Assembly: GCA_004009845.1 (NCBI GenBank)
Contig: RMBW01000034.1
Coordinates: 1-64,000, forward strand
DNA length: 64,000 bases
Reading direction: 5' to 3'
Source of the DNA: Davidsoniella eucalypti
Lineage: Eukaryota > Ascomycota > Sordariomycetes > Microascales > Ceratocystidaceae
The translations under genes and the position numbers were made by a program. The notes under the pieces were generated by a model, which was not told the DNA's origin, did not search any database, and saw nothing but the letters and a program-made list of their open reading frames with translations. Of the stretch, positions 22,471 through 33,951 are shown one piece after another (position 1 is the first letter of the stretch; every line of letters begins with the position of its first letter).

Positions 22471-25400
22471 ATGTCCCTGCCACTGCCACAGGCGGACATG
22501 TCCGTTGACTTTGATATCGCAAGTGATGCCCCGGAATTGACCTCGTCTTTGCATCGCAACCAGGCAGCAACAGCAAATCATTCTGGTTCTACCCCAACGA
22601 AAATCCATTCCGACCCTACCGACCTACCAGACATCGACTTTGACTCTCTTAAGCCCCCCGATCACAAGTTGAGACCCTCCACCGACCTTGAAAGTGCTTC
22701 CACGGGCGCAAGCGAGAGTTCAACGAGTAACCAGCTATACATTCCCTCAATAGAACCTAGTATCGCTGCTACCAAAGAATTATCACCTGTCGTGAGCTCG
22801 TTCGAAGATGCTATTGCGGATGAGTTCGGCTTACCAATATCCACCTCATCATCCAAACCCAAAAATAATTCTGCATCAAAATCAAGCAAGGATGACAAAG
22901 ACAGCACGCCAGCATGGAGCGAGCTGAAGACCAAGGCTGGAAAAGAACGAAAGCGCCTACCTCTTGCCTGTATTGCATGTCGACGTAAGAAGATCCGCTG
23001 CTCTGGCGAGAAGCCGGCCTGCAAGCATTGCCTTCGGTCACGGATTCCATGTGTATACAAAGTGACCACCCGCAAAGCAGCCCCACGAACCGACTATATG
23101 GCCATGCTAGATAAACGGCTCAAGCGGATGGAAGAGCGCATCATCAAAGCTGTCCCCAAGTCCGACGAGCCTCCACAGGGCGTTGCGCGTGCCATCGTCA
23201 AGCCATCTATTCCCGGCTCTTCCGACTCCTCAGCCAAAGGTGTATCATCAGAGTCACAAACTTCGCGGAAACGCGCTGCTGGTGAAGCTTTTGGGCATGA
23301 TTTGGATTCATGGGCGCGCGCACCATCCAAAACGCAGCTAGATTCTTCAATGCCGCGTCCGCCGTCACTAATTACCCACGAATCAGAAGATGACAAGCTG
23401 TTCCTAGAAGGCCGAGAAGCATTGCCACCGGGAAACATTCAGGAGCACTTGGCAGAAATCTTCTTTGACAACATCCAAGGACAGGCGTACCATTTACTTC
23501 ACAAGCCTAGCTATATGCGTAAATTAAGGTTGGTCATGTTATCCGACGGTGGTCTTTTCTATATACCGAGATAAGACATCCGCTGTGAATTGTACTGTAC
23601 CCCTAGCTAACCGAAACTGGTAACCTTATAGGGCTGGCGCTCTTCCACCTGTACTTGTTTTGTCAGTGTGTGCCCTCTCTGCGCGTTTTTCCACCCATCC
23701 GCAAATCAACACATCGCCCAACTTTTTGCGCGGCGAAAACTGGGCGTCGGTGGCCCGCCGAATTGTGACAACTCGCTATGAGTGGCCCAACATCACAATC
23801 TTGATCTGCCTACTTATACTTGGTCTCCACGAATTCGGAACCTGCCATGGCGGACGTAGCTGGGCGTTAGGTGGCCAGGCAATGCGCATGGCATATGCAT
23901 TGCAGCTCCATTGTGACCTAGCACATGATCCATTGGGGGACAAGTCACAACTCAGTTTTGTCGATCGCGAGATCCGCAGGCGGACAATGTGGGCTTGCTT
24001 TCTCATGGACCGCCTGAATTCTTCTGGTACCGACCGGCCAATGTTCATCTCCGAGGAGTCGGTTAAAGTCCCGTTGCCGGTTAAGGAAACATACTTTCAA
24101 CTAGACATGCCTGTCCCAACCGAGACCCTACATGGTAATGTTCCGGGTGCGGGAGCCAACGGCAATGATGGTGGAGCTGACCATACAATCGATGTCACTG
24201 ACAACATGGGTGTTGCCGCCTACACAGTCAGAGTAATTGCGCTCTGGGGCCGTATCATCACCTACGTCAATCTTGGTGGCAAAGCCGCAGATATCCATCC
24301 AATCTACAGTCCCGACTCTGGCTATGCACATCTAGCGAAGCAGGCTGAAGATATATTGGCCACTCTGCCGCCATCACTAGCCTACTCTGCAGAGAACATC
24401 CAACTTCACCGCGGAGAGAACACAGCGAACCAGTTCCTTTTCATGCACATTGCTATCCAGCAGAACATCTTGTTTTTAAGTCGAATCTTACTTGGCAAAC
24501 CCCCAAGTCCACAGGCTGCCGCACAGACGCCACGGTCCTTTGTCACACAAGTTGGAAAAAAGGCATTTGTAGCTGCAAGCCGTATATCCGAAATTTTGAA
24601 AGATGCAGAACCACATTTTGTAACGGCTCCATTTGCTGGCTACTGCGCTTTTTCGTCAGGGACTATCCACATCCTCGGCATATTCTCTGGCGAATCAGAT
24701 CTAGAGGTGACGTCTAAGCGTAATCTAGCCATCAATGTCAAATATCTGTCCAAAATGAAGCGCTATTGGGGCATGTTCCACTGGATGTCAGAAAACCTGC
24801 GAGAGCAGTATCGAAGCTACGCTGATGCTGCCGCAAAGGACACAGGGAAACGAGTAGCGGCGCCTATCTTCCAATATGGCGACTGGTTCGACCGATACCC
24901 ACATGGCGTAACTGATACCGGCTTGGGAGATCCCTCCGGCCAAGTCAAACGAAGAGGAGACGATGCTGCCTTAGAACAGAAACCCGATCTACACACTGTT
25001 GAGGAGTTCTTCACGACTCTAACTCCTCCTCAAACATCAGAGCACGGACAACCTCCAGCAAAGCGCAAAATTGGAGGCGCGCGTAGAGGAAGCATCGTGC
25101 GCTCAACTACGTCCGAGGTATCAACTGTGCCACCAATTGGAACGCCTAGGGATATGCCGGTTGTCGACTTCCATAAAATCCCTAGCGAGCTCGGTATTCA
25201 CATCCAGCCACAACTTCAACAGCAGCAGCAACAAGCAAACTTCTCCGCCTCGATACAAACTCCGATATCAAATGCGCCCAACTCGATTGGCGCACTTGCA
25301 ATACAAACTTCTGGCTCGTTCATGTCACCACTGAGTCCTCAAACAGCAGGCGCACAACAGCCATTTACCCAACAACCTCAGCATCATCACCAAAATACGG

Positions 25401-25957
25401 CAGCATTTTACCTACCAGATATGTTCCCAATGCCGCTTTCTCAGGCAGGAAACATCGTCCAGCCTCTCGATCGCCAGCTCGTGTTGAATGCATACACAAT
25501 GGACTTTGGCATGGGGAACTCGAACAACTTCATGGATCCCAACACCACAGCGGATCTCAACATGTCGGACTCACGGTGGAATACGGCTATCAACAACCAC
25601 AACAATAGTAACGGGATCTCCCCTCAGGAACAACAGGTCCTCTCGCAGAACCGTGTACACAATGCCACCAACCCAGGCGTAAACTCTGCCAACATTGCCC
25701 ATGGGCGACCAATGACAAACCAACCCAGTTTTGGCGAGTCTTCATCTGGACTCGACGCCAACTTTGGCCCAGAGGCATCTTCAGCATGGTTCATGCCATT
25801 CAATATGGAGCCTCCCGAAATCCACCAAGAGATCGGCATGGGAATCAGCGGACTAGAATCATTCGGAGGTATCTTTGCCGGAGGAATGAGCAGTGCTCAT
25901 GGCTTTGATAACATGAGCAATGACAATAACAGCGATAATAATAATGTCAACAAATAA
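22471..25957 (+). CDS. Zn2Cys6 transcription factor with fungal-specific domain
   Basis: Two exons, 22471-23528 and 23632-25957, encode 1127 residues. The 103-bp intron (donor GTTGGT, branch GCTAAC, acceptor TTATAG) joins SYMRKLR to AGALPPVLVLS. The start is the ATG in the context CACCATG; the in-frame TTG upstream at 22453 is not a likely start. The zinc cluster CIACRRKKIRCSGEKPAC... occupies residues 167-194 (six Cys at the expected spacing), followed by a basic, coiled-coil-prone linker (DKRLKRMEERIIKA). The middle homology domain (Fungal_trans type) follows the intron, with GGRSWALGGQAMRMAYALQL and RRRTMWACFLMDRL. The C-terminal 350 residues are Gln/Asn/Ser-rich, as in activation domains. 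It will be a nuclear DNA-binding regulator; its target genes cannot be read from the sequence and I do not assign an orthologue. Confidence 0.92.
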
Positions 25958-26587
25958 GCTGATCATGGTAGAATATAGAGTCATTTTTGACTACTCATAT
26001 TCTAGTCTATCAGAAAGGTTCACGGATTACGAACTGGTGTTTTCTTTTCTTTTTTATATACACTTATTTTATGGGAGGGAGGGGGGGGGGGGCAGGAGCA
26101 TATAGGATAGTGATTTTATCAGGATTTGGAAAAACACAGCGAATATTATATACACATATCAGTAGATACAGGACAACCATAGGTTAGCAAATAACCACGC
26201 AAATTCATCACTCAAATAGATATCTCATTTAAGTCAATGGAAGCTTGATGCCAGTAGTATTTCACCATAAAGTTATTTGAACAAAATAAACTAAGATTTA
26301 ATGTGTATCAATGGATATATAGATAAAAGATATAAAAGATGAATAGTTTTTCTTATTTTTGAACGCCAAAGTTTCGTCAATTAACTGCCAAATTTCGCAA
26401 GTCAATGAACCCGATAAAACAATAGAGAAAAAGAAAACAAAGTGAAGAAAATATAACAAAGATGATGAGATGAAGAAGGAAAAGAAAAGGGATAGAATGA
26501 TTATATACTGACATTCATTCCATTGAGAGATCCAACAAAGCCAAAGAAAAAAAAGAACGAACGTTCCTGTGTGATTATCGCTAGAAA
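25958..26587. other. Convergent 3' flanks with a long G run
   Basis: The Zn2Cys6 gene and Kri1 converge here. A G-rich block at 26073-26092 (GGGAGGGA then twelve G) lies about 115 bp after the stop codon of the regulator. The rest is AT-rich with no coding frame. Confidence 0.6.
26073..26092 (+). repeat. G-rich tract in a 3' flank
   Basis: GGGAGGGA followed by twelve G residues, on the coding strand of the Zn2Cys6 gene that ends at 25957. Four G runs are close enough for a G-quadruplex. Confidence 0.6.
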
Positions 26588-28657
26588 TCAAGCCTCGGTT
26601 TCCACAGTCGCCTTACTGCTCTTCTTCTTTGACCGCCTCTTCTTCTTCTTATGCTCGCCACCATCCTCCTCTTCCACGGATTTTCTCGCTACCTTGACAT
26701 CATCGTCACTATCAGCGGCATAACCCTTACCCAACCACTCCTGCTTCTCCTGCTCTGCCTTGAACAGATCGGCAAAGCCGTAGGACGGGCCAGTCTTTTC
26801 ATATTCTTTTCCAAAGACTTCGCGACGCCACTTGCGGAGACGTGCCTTCTTGCCTAAACGTCTGTTGTCCTGCTCCTTTTGCTCGGGTAGACGCCATTCG
26901 GCGTATTTCTTGATACTGGCAAACTTCTTGAGAGCCGTGTCGGATGGCGCTAGAAGCACGTCGCGGGCTGTTAGGCCGTAGTTGTTGGGAGAGGTCTCGC
27001 GGTATCGGAAAGAGATGGCGCTACGTGCCTTCTTGCGCCGGTTGGGTAATGCGAGTCTCTCGGGATCATCGAGTTCCATGTGTAAATCGACAATGTTGGC
27101 AAGATTGGCGCGATCAGATTTGGCGGCCTTCTTGGCATTGAGGCGGTCCTTTTTGTGGTCCTTGGAGGTCTTGCGCTTCTTCGATGGTCTGGACCCTTCC
27201 TCTTCCTCCTCCTCTTCTTCTTCATCATTATCATCCTGATCACTATCCTCAAGATCAGCGACGGTGAATTCTCGTACTGGTGCAGATTCTTCTTCGCTGA
27301 TGTCACCAACAATCTTTGAAATGTCAATATCATCATCCCAAGTTGGTTTCTTTGGTTTCTTTGAGCGCATGCCATCTAGCTCCTCGTCTTCGTCTTCATC
27401 TACAGAACCAAAGTCATTATCGGCCTGTTGGTAGTAGTCCTCGCCAAAGCGGACCTTCATCTCCTCCTCCCACTTGTCATCCTCGTAGGTGTCGTTGAGG
27501 AACTTGAGTAGTTCTTCCTCTGTGAGTTGCTTGCCCCAAGTACCCGCTGTCTTCCGGATCTGATCTAACTTGCACTGCATTTCCTCCAGCTTGAGTTTCT
27601 TCAAGCGGGCCTTTTCTTCGCGGCGCTGCAGCTTTGCTTCCTCTTTGCGTTGACGCTCTTCTTCACGTTGACGCTTACGGCCCTTGAGTTCCTCGCGACG
27701 TACGGAACGTGAGTTGGCTAGGTCACGGGCATATGTAGTGAGCACTTCGTTACTCTTAGAGGGATCCTCGAAGCGCATGTTGTAGGCATGCTCGATATCT
27801 TCGGCGCGTTCGATATCAGAGTCGCCATCGTCAGAGTCGAAGGCTGTCCAGTTGGAGCCATCCGGCGCCGCCCAAGCACGAGCAGCCATGAAGTTGGAAA
27901 GGAACAATTCCGGGTTCTCGTTAGCCTTGGCGACATCGCTTTCGGTGATCTTTTTGGTGGACTCTACAGAACGAGAAGGATGAACACCATCAGTGGAAAG
28001 CTTGGCTTCCTTAGGAGTCTTGCGCTTGAGGAAAGAGCCAGAGTCGGAGTCGTCGGACTCGGACTCGGACTCGTTGCCGGCGGCCTTGATAGTAGAGACA
28101 ATAGATTTCTTGAGCCTGTCTTGTTCTTGATTATACGTCATGGGCACATCGTCGTCCTCTTCGTGGTCGGGGGCTTCAATAGCACCGTTAAGGTATTGTT
28201 GGCGATGGAAGTCCTTCAGGTACAGCGGCTTTTCCTTAGCATCCTTGGAAGCTTCATCGTCTTCAGTCTTCTCAGAGTAGAACTTGACATTCTTGTCGTA
28301 TATTTTAGGATCTTTGTTGCGAATAGCATTCAGCGTAGCAGAAATCTCAGCGTCGAGATCCTCGGTGGCTAGGAAGCCTGCCTCGTCTTCGGTCTCGTCG
28401 GATGAAGACTCAGACTCGTCATCTTCGCGCTTGAACTTTTCCTCGACTATGATGGCCCTAGTTAGTATATTTCCACCGGTTCACGGACTAGCGAAGAACT
28501 CACGTCTTTGCTTTTCCTCCCGCTTCTTGTTGTGTTCGAATCGCTCGGCAAACTCGGCGTTGATAGTGATTTTAGCGCCGCCCTCGGACTCACTGCCGGA
28601 ATCGTCGAAGAGGGTGGTTTTGGTAGATGCGGCCCCAGTGGCCTTCTTGGAGCCCAT
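26588..28657 (-). CDS. KRI1: Kri1, ribosome-biogenesis factor (40S/SSU processing)
   Basis: Two exons, 28657-28504 and 28446-26588, encode 670 residues. The 57-bp intron has donor GTGAGT, branch TACTAAC and acceptor CATAG, joining EEKQR to LEEKFKRED. The protein is very charged, with acidic Ser/Asp/Glu blocks (for example SESESDDSDSGS and a nine-Glu run) and basic KKRK blocks, as expected for a nucleolar protein. The C-terminal domain is recognisable: ARDVLLAPSDTALKKFASIK, YAEWRLPEQKEQDNRRLGKK and ARLRKWRREVFGKEY. Kri1 binds Krr1 in yeast and is needed for early cleavages of the 35S pre-rRNA and 40S assembly. The true start is the ATG at 28657 reading GSKKATGAASTKTTLF; the frame also contains a GTG at 28147 that would give a false short start. 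It ends in a Lys-rich tail (KKKKRRSKKKSSK). Confidence 0.93.
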
Positions 28658-31122
28658 GATAGGTAGAATTTGTAAGGGTACCGTTATTGATTAGGGTGGT
28701 ATGAAAAGAGACTGTTGATAGCATACAATGGTATTAAGTTGTATCGTGATTATATCGGTGGTGGTAATTTCTAGATAAGGCTTTGCGTTGATACTGCGCA
28801 GACTGTTTATTGCCTGCAACTTTCGCTTCCTCTAACATTTTTTTTCTGCCGCTCTACTAAGGGCGGTGAGAGCCGACTTTGTAAGTGGAGCCCTATGACC
28901 TGCTTGTGTTATAGTTAGTTGCAACTGAAAATGACTAAAACACAGCCCTGGTTCATGGTTAACCCTTGTAACTACTACATATGTTTGACTATAGGGTTGA
29001 GAAATTAATCTTATGAAGCTATATTACATGTACATGCATAGTTAAATGTTCGCTACCTGCTTGGCATTATGTTATAAACAGGCCTATAGCTTATATTACA
29101 TTATCCTAATGACTCGAACCTGATAACATTAAACTGTTCCATAGTAACTACTACATCTCTTCATACTCCCAATATTTCGTTCACTTTGGAAAACCTACAT
29201 TGATTGTTGTTTTCATGTTATGGATAATTTTAGCTCTATTTTTCCTAATCTTTTACTTTGCAACTAACAATCCTCTACCATCATCTAACTATAGATATTC
29301 CTTGCCTCTAGCTTCACTATTTAGTTAAAGCAGAGGTGACTAGCCAGTAACATAGCTAAGGAAATCAGGTCTCTTTTGAGGGTTTGTTTCTGAAGATAGC
29401 CCCAAGTGATGGCACTGATTTATCTACTTTGGGCTTTTACCAAGACATCTTCGTGAGAGAGCTTATACCAACGATTCTCTGATGGCCTAGATACCAAGTT
29501 TGGTATCATCATGACCTTCACGGTCCTCTATCTCAACCTCATCATCAGACCCCCCTTCCTCTTGTGAGTAGACTGTGGCTTGATGTTATTACAATTGCAA
29601 AATCTCGTTTATCAAAGCAACAGCGGAGAAAATTCCTGAGTAGGATGGTGTTGAATGATTTAAGGTTAATGTGACCAGAAGAATTGAAGATCATATTATG
29701 GCAACATTTTGCCATATTCTCCCTTCTATACCAGTTGCTTTCTTCCCAAAGAGCAAGGTGGGCGCTGGGTGTTGGTGGTTGCATAGCGCCCCGGAAGAGG
29801 TTTATGGATTGAGGCATCTAACCAATCCTGTACAACGGAGCCATGTAGAGATTTCCATTCATAGAAGGTGAGAACAATCGGATATGGCTCTATTAGAAAT
29901 ACTTTTAGCAATACCCTAGGATAACATGCGATGCTCTACGAACCTTTGCAATTTTCGATTATGAAGTAGTATTCTTTCGCAGTCAGAATATTGTCAGATG
30001 GCGCTGGTACTATGTCACCGTTTATCGAGAGTGAGAAGTAGTCTTTGTCAAAGCAATTCCGGCAATAGCCTGACAAGCAAGCAGTGCTGTCCTGTGATGA
30101 ACACCACGTCACCCTCTACCACGTAAATCCGAAAGAGTCAGAAGGGTATTCTATACAATATCATAGCCTGAAGAGGATTTGATTATCTAAGAAGATATGT
30201 GTTGGGGTGAGAGATGTTTAGGAGAGTCTAAAATATTGATGATTCAAAATGAAGGATGATGGCCAAAAGTTAGAAATAAACAACCCGGGTTAAAACATCA
30301 ACAGAAGATTAGCTATTGGTAGTTACAATGAAAGAAGGAAGGAGATCTAAGCCAACCACTTTTGGGATCTTTCCTGATGCATGCAGTTTCTCTATTAGCC
30401 AACCATAAGTTTGTGATGGTGGTAAAACAGAAGGAGCCACAAGGTTTGTGGTTATCATGTGACCTGGGCAGACCTAGCAAGATTAGTCTATCGTCATGGC
30501 TCTAGGTCTATCTATATTTAAGTAGTCTATCTAGTAAGTCCGAGAATATATTTGGAAGTCATACCTAGCTCAAGACTTAGGAAGACTTTGTCTAGACTGT
30601 CAAGATTATTGATCACATGTGTATATCTCGGTTCAATTGGCTGTCTCTCACTATCTACGTGATTTCGTCAATATTATTATGTAGTTATATAGTGTTGCCA
30701 TCTTTATCTTTACATTTATGCCTTTTCTCTGTTCATAATCTAATCGGAGTTGCCGTTCACTCTTATAAGTTATGGTACTACCTTTCTATCGGTTGTTAAG
30801 AGCTCCACTTCTCCTCATACCTGGCTAGCACTGTAGTATGGTTGAGGCTTTTTTTATGCAAGCTTGTTAATGTAGTGATATGTGTAGCTCATTCAGCTAT
30901 GTATTAGCCTAGTAAGGTAAAGAAAACAGTTCTAAAATGAGTTCAAATTCAAACTCTATACTGATACTGGAAAAGTCACGTCATCGGAAAAACTAACTCG
31001 CAAAGGCATTCGTAGCGCACTGTATTTTTAGATACTCTGTTGCGCACTCTAGCATTCCATTGATATTCAAGGGTGGAGTACATACATTACATTTATATTT
31101 GTACTTTAATCTAGAAAATGAG
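28658..31122. other. Intergenic region, Kri1 to Rab gene
   Basis: About 3 kb (to 31673) separate the two start codons, which point away from each other. The central part (29000-31100) is AT-rich with no credible reading frame. The CT-rich stretch at about 31200-31670 is the likely leader of the Rab gene. Confidence 0.5.
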
Positions 31123-31151
31123 TAGCTTTGCCCCAGCTCAATTCGAATCAA
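31123..31151 (-). repeat. Possible tRNA-derived fragment, copy 1
   Basis: This 29-bp stretch agrees with 43739-43767 at about 25 positions, including an identical run TAGCTTTGCCCCAGCT. On the minus strand it looks like the T-arm and acceptor end of a tRNA (GATTCGAATTGAGCTGGGGC). No full cloverleaf is present, so it may be a relic or part of a tRNA-derived SINE. Confidence 0.35.
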
Positions 31152-31673
31152 CTGCCTCTTGCAAGGCCATCCAGGCATTTAAAGCACTCCAGGCCAGGGT
31201 TATTGTGCCTCTGCTTATTCTGCACTTCTTCCTAGTTCTTCTTAGTTCTTGCATCAGCATCATCAATCATCATCACCACCGTCACATCGGCCAACTAATT
31301 GCTCGCGAAAGTACTGCGAAACCGAGTTCATCGCCATTTGCTTTTTTCTTCTTCAGGATCTCGATTTTATAATCCCAGACTGAGCGGCCCATATCAATTA
31401 CAGCGTCGCCTCCCATCCGCCACCAACTTAACGAGTCACAAGCCGCTCGATTTGCTGCTTAGGACGCAAAAGAAAAGTCGAGTCGTAGCACCACCAAATA
31501 AATCCACGCCACTACAAATCATTATTACAAAACACCGCTCTTCGTCCCATCGCAGCCTAGCTCGCATCCAGCTTTCTGCACTGCCAGCATCGATTTTCCT
31601 CTGGTGAACCGAACCTCTCAATCCGCCCACCACTGCTCTTCGCGCAAACATTCGTCTATCCGCCCCGCCCGCC

Positions 31674-32637
31674 ATGTCCGATTCTACCGGCCCTAAGCCT
31701 AGCAGCAGCGTCAAGCTGGTGCTTCTGGGTGAAGCTGCCGTCGGAAAGGTCAGTCCGCTCAAGCCATCCCTCTGGAGCCGTTATCGCAAGACAAACGACG
31801 ATGCTGTACTCGGCAGAGATGCTGTTGCGTGCTTTGTGATCTCATCGGCAGCAGCACCGCAGATGGAAAAGAAACTAACGTTTAGTCTATCGTCTAGTCG
31901 TCTCTTGTACTGCGCTTCGTCAACGACGATTTCCAGGAGAACAAAGAGCCTACAATCGGCGGTACGTGCCTTATCCTGTGCTGATGCGATGCCGAACAAA
32001 GTGGTTTCTCTTGATACTGACATCGACTCTGCTACTAATAGCTGCCTTCCTCACGCAAAAATGCAACCTACCTTCGCGCACAATCAAGTTCGAAATCTGG
32101 GATACCGCCGGCCAAGAGCGCTTCGCCTCTCTCGCTCCTATGTACTACCGTAACGCCCAGGCCGCTCTCGTCGTTTACGACCTGACCAAGGCCTCGTCAT
32201 TGATCAAGGCTAAGCACTGGGTCGCCGAGCTTCAGCGCCAGGCCTCACCCGGCATTGTCATTGCTCTGGTTGGCAACAAGCTCGATCTGGCCAGCGATGC
32301 GCCCGCCGCCGTTTCTACCTCCGAAGACGCCGACGGATCTGCTGCTACGGAAGGTGCTACCACCGCTGTTGTTGGCGGCGAGAATGATCGCAAGATTCCT
32401 ACCCACGAGGCCGAAGATTACGCCAAGGAGGAGGGCCTGCTCTTCTTCGAGACGTCAGCAAAGACGGGCTTCAATGTCTCTGAGGTCTTTACAGCTATCG
32501 CCAATGCTATCCCCGAGACGTCTCTACGGTCAGCCCGCGGTGCAGCTAGTGGTAGAACAAGCGGCTCTGGAGGCGATGAAAGTCGTGTCAACCTAACCGG
32601 CGTCTCTACCACATCCAAGGACAGCTGTGCTTGCTAA
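31674..32637 (+). CDS. Rab5-group small GTPase (Ypt52/RabB-like)
   Basis: Three exons, 31674-31748, 31898-31961 and 32042-32637, encode 244 residues. Intron 1 (149 bp, GTCAGT...GTCTAG) falls between Lys25 and Ser26 of the P-loop GEAAVGKS; intron 2 (80 bp, GTACGT...CTACTAATAG) follows EPTIG. Other GTPase motifs are WDTAGQE (66-72), NKLD and ETSAK, and the effector region EPTIGAAFLTQ is typical of the Rab5 group. An Ala/Thr/Asp-rich insert of about 35 residues follows NKLDLASD, a feature seen in fungal members. The C-terminus is DSCAC, a CXC prenylation site for Rab geranylgeranyl transferase. The protein should control early endosome fusion and vacuolar sorting. The SVKLVLLGEAAVGK start and the basic PSRTIKFE stretch favour the Ypt52/RabB branch over Ypt51/RabA, which is a judgement from memory. 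Confidence 0.93.
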
Positions 32638-33951
32638 GATGTCAGATATCATGGATGTGTCTCATATTTCAGCTTGTTGTCAAATGTTATCGTGTCATTA
32701 TGAAGTGCCTTAAGGCATTGACCTCACTTTTACACTTTCTTGGAGTGTAGTGCTGTATTAGGTTCTGGGCTTCCTTTTCTACCTAGTCTTTTGTTTTTTG
32801 CCATCTTCGTTTTTTTTGATTATATTTTCTCGTCCTGCGTTTTATGCGTTGATGAATATGGCCGATACGATTACCAACCATTATTATCCCTATCCGACCC
32901 TTTCTTCTCTCTATGCTGATGCTTCTTTCTGTCTACTTGTAGTTTTCTTTGTTTAGCCTATTTTGCTTGTTTTTTGTTCCCCATCTATCGCAAATCATCA
33001 ACAAGCTAGATATGGCTATAGGTATCATGTAGCCTTTTTTTTTGCTTATCTTTTCCCGGCTTTTCATCTTTTGGTACATGTTAGGCTGTATTTTCGTTGG
33101 TTGCCTTGAATTGAGGATATTTCTATCTATTATGTACTACCTGCTCGTTCTTTGGGTCGTCTATTCTCTTGTAAAACACCTTTGTCTCTCAGATGTTCTT
33201 GGCCGCTTTTTTTTCTTCCTCATTATCTATCTCTCATCATTACTTTTTATTCTCGACATACCAAACCGTGCAGTAAAATTGTATGTGAATGAACTGAGCT
33301 TGTCATAAATCCTAGCCCACTTTATACCACGATATATATCTGTCGAAATCGAAGCTCAAGAAAGCCATGATTTTGTTGAAGTAGGCTTGTCTTAATCACC
33401 GAGTAATCGACACGGAAAAAAAAAGAAAAAAGAAAAAAAAAAGAAGGGAAAAACCAAGCAAAAGGTTTTGATGCAAGGGGATTCGTTTAGCCTTGATAAA
33501 GAGAAGGCCCATGGCAGAATGTAAATAAATTATCAATATAGTGTGTATTAGGTTCAATAACAAATAACTAGAAAACAAGAGTAGCAGCATCCACGAATTA
33601 AGACTTGTCGAGTATAATTTTAGGAAGGGCGTATCATTATATAAATGAGTAGGTAATATACGAGGGTGTTAGTTTACTTCGCCAAACAAGAGCCAAAAAA
33701 TATATATATCCAAAAAAAAAAAAACAGATTAATGCCCTCTTCCCGGACCAAGCCATAATAACCAATCTTAACATGAGGAAAAAAAAACACGGCCGTATAT
33801 CTATCTTTCTCAATGAGAAAGTTCAAAAAAAGTAAAAGATGAAGAGAACGTTACGATATCACATGTGATTAGCTCTTCATCATTGTCTTCCTCTCTTCCC
33901 TGCGTCTTTTTCTTCTTTTTTTTCCTTCTTCTTCTGTTCTATACAAAAAGA
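32638..33951. other. Convergent 3' region, Rab gene / RING gene
   Basis: This 1.3-kb gap holds the 3' flanks of two genes that converge. It is rich in T runs on the Rab side and A runs on the RING side. No coding frame, RNA gene or repeat was seen. Confidence 0.55.

Noticed and set aside
28147..28149. GTG as the start of Kri1
   Set aside because: The frame continues upstream without a stop and joins, through a clear intron, an exon with a proper ATG at 28657.
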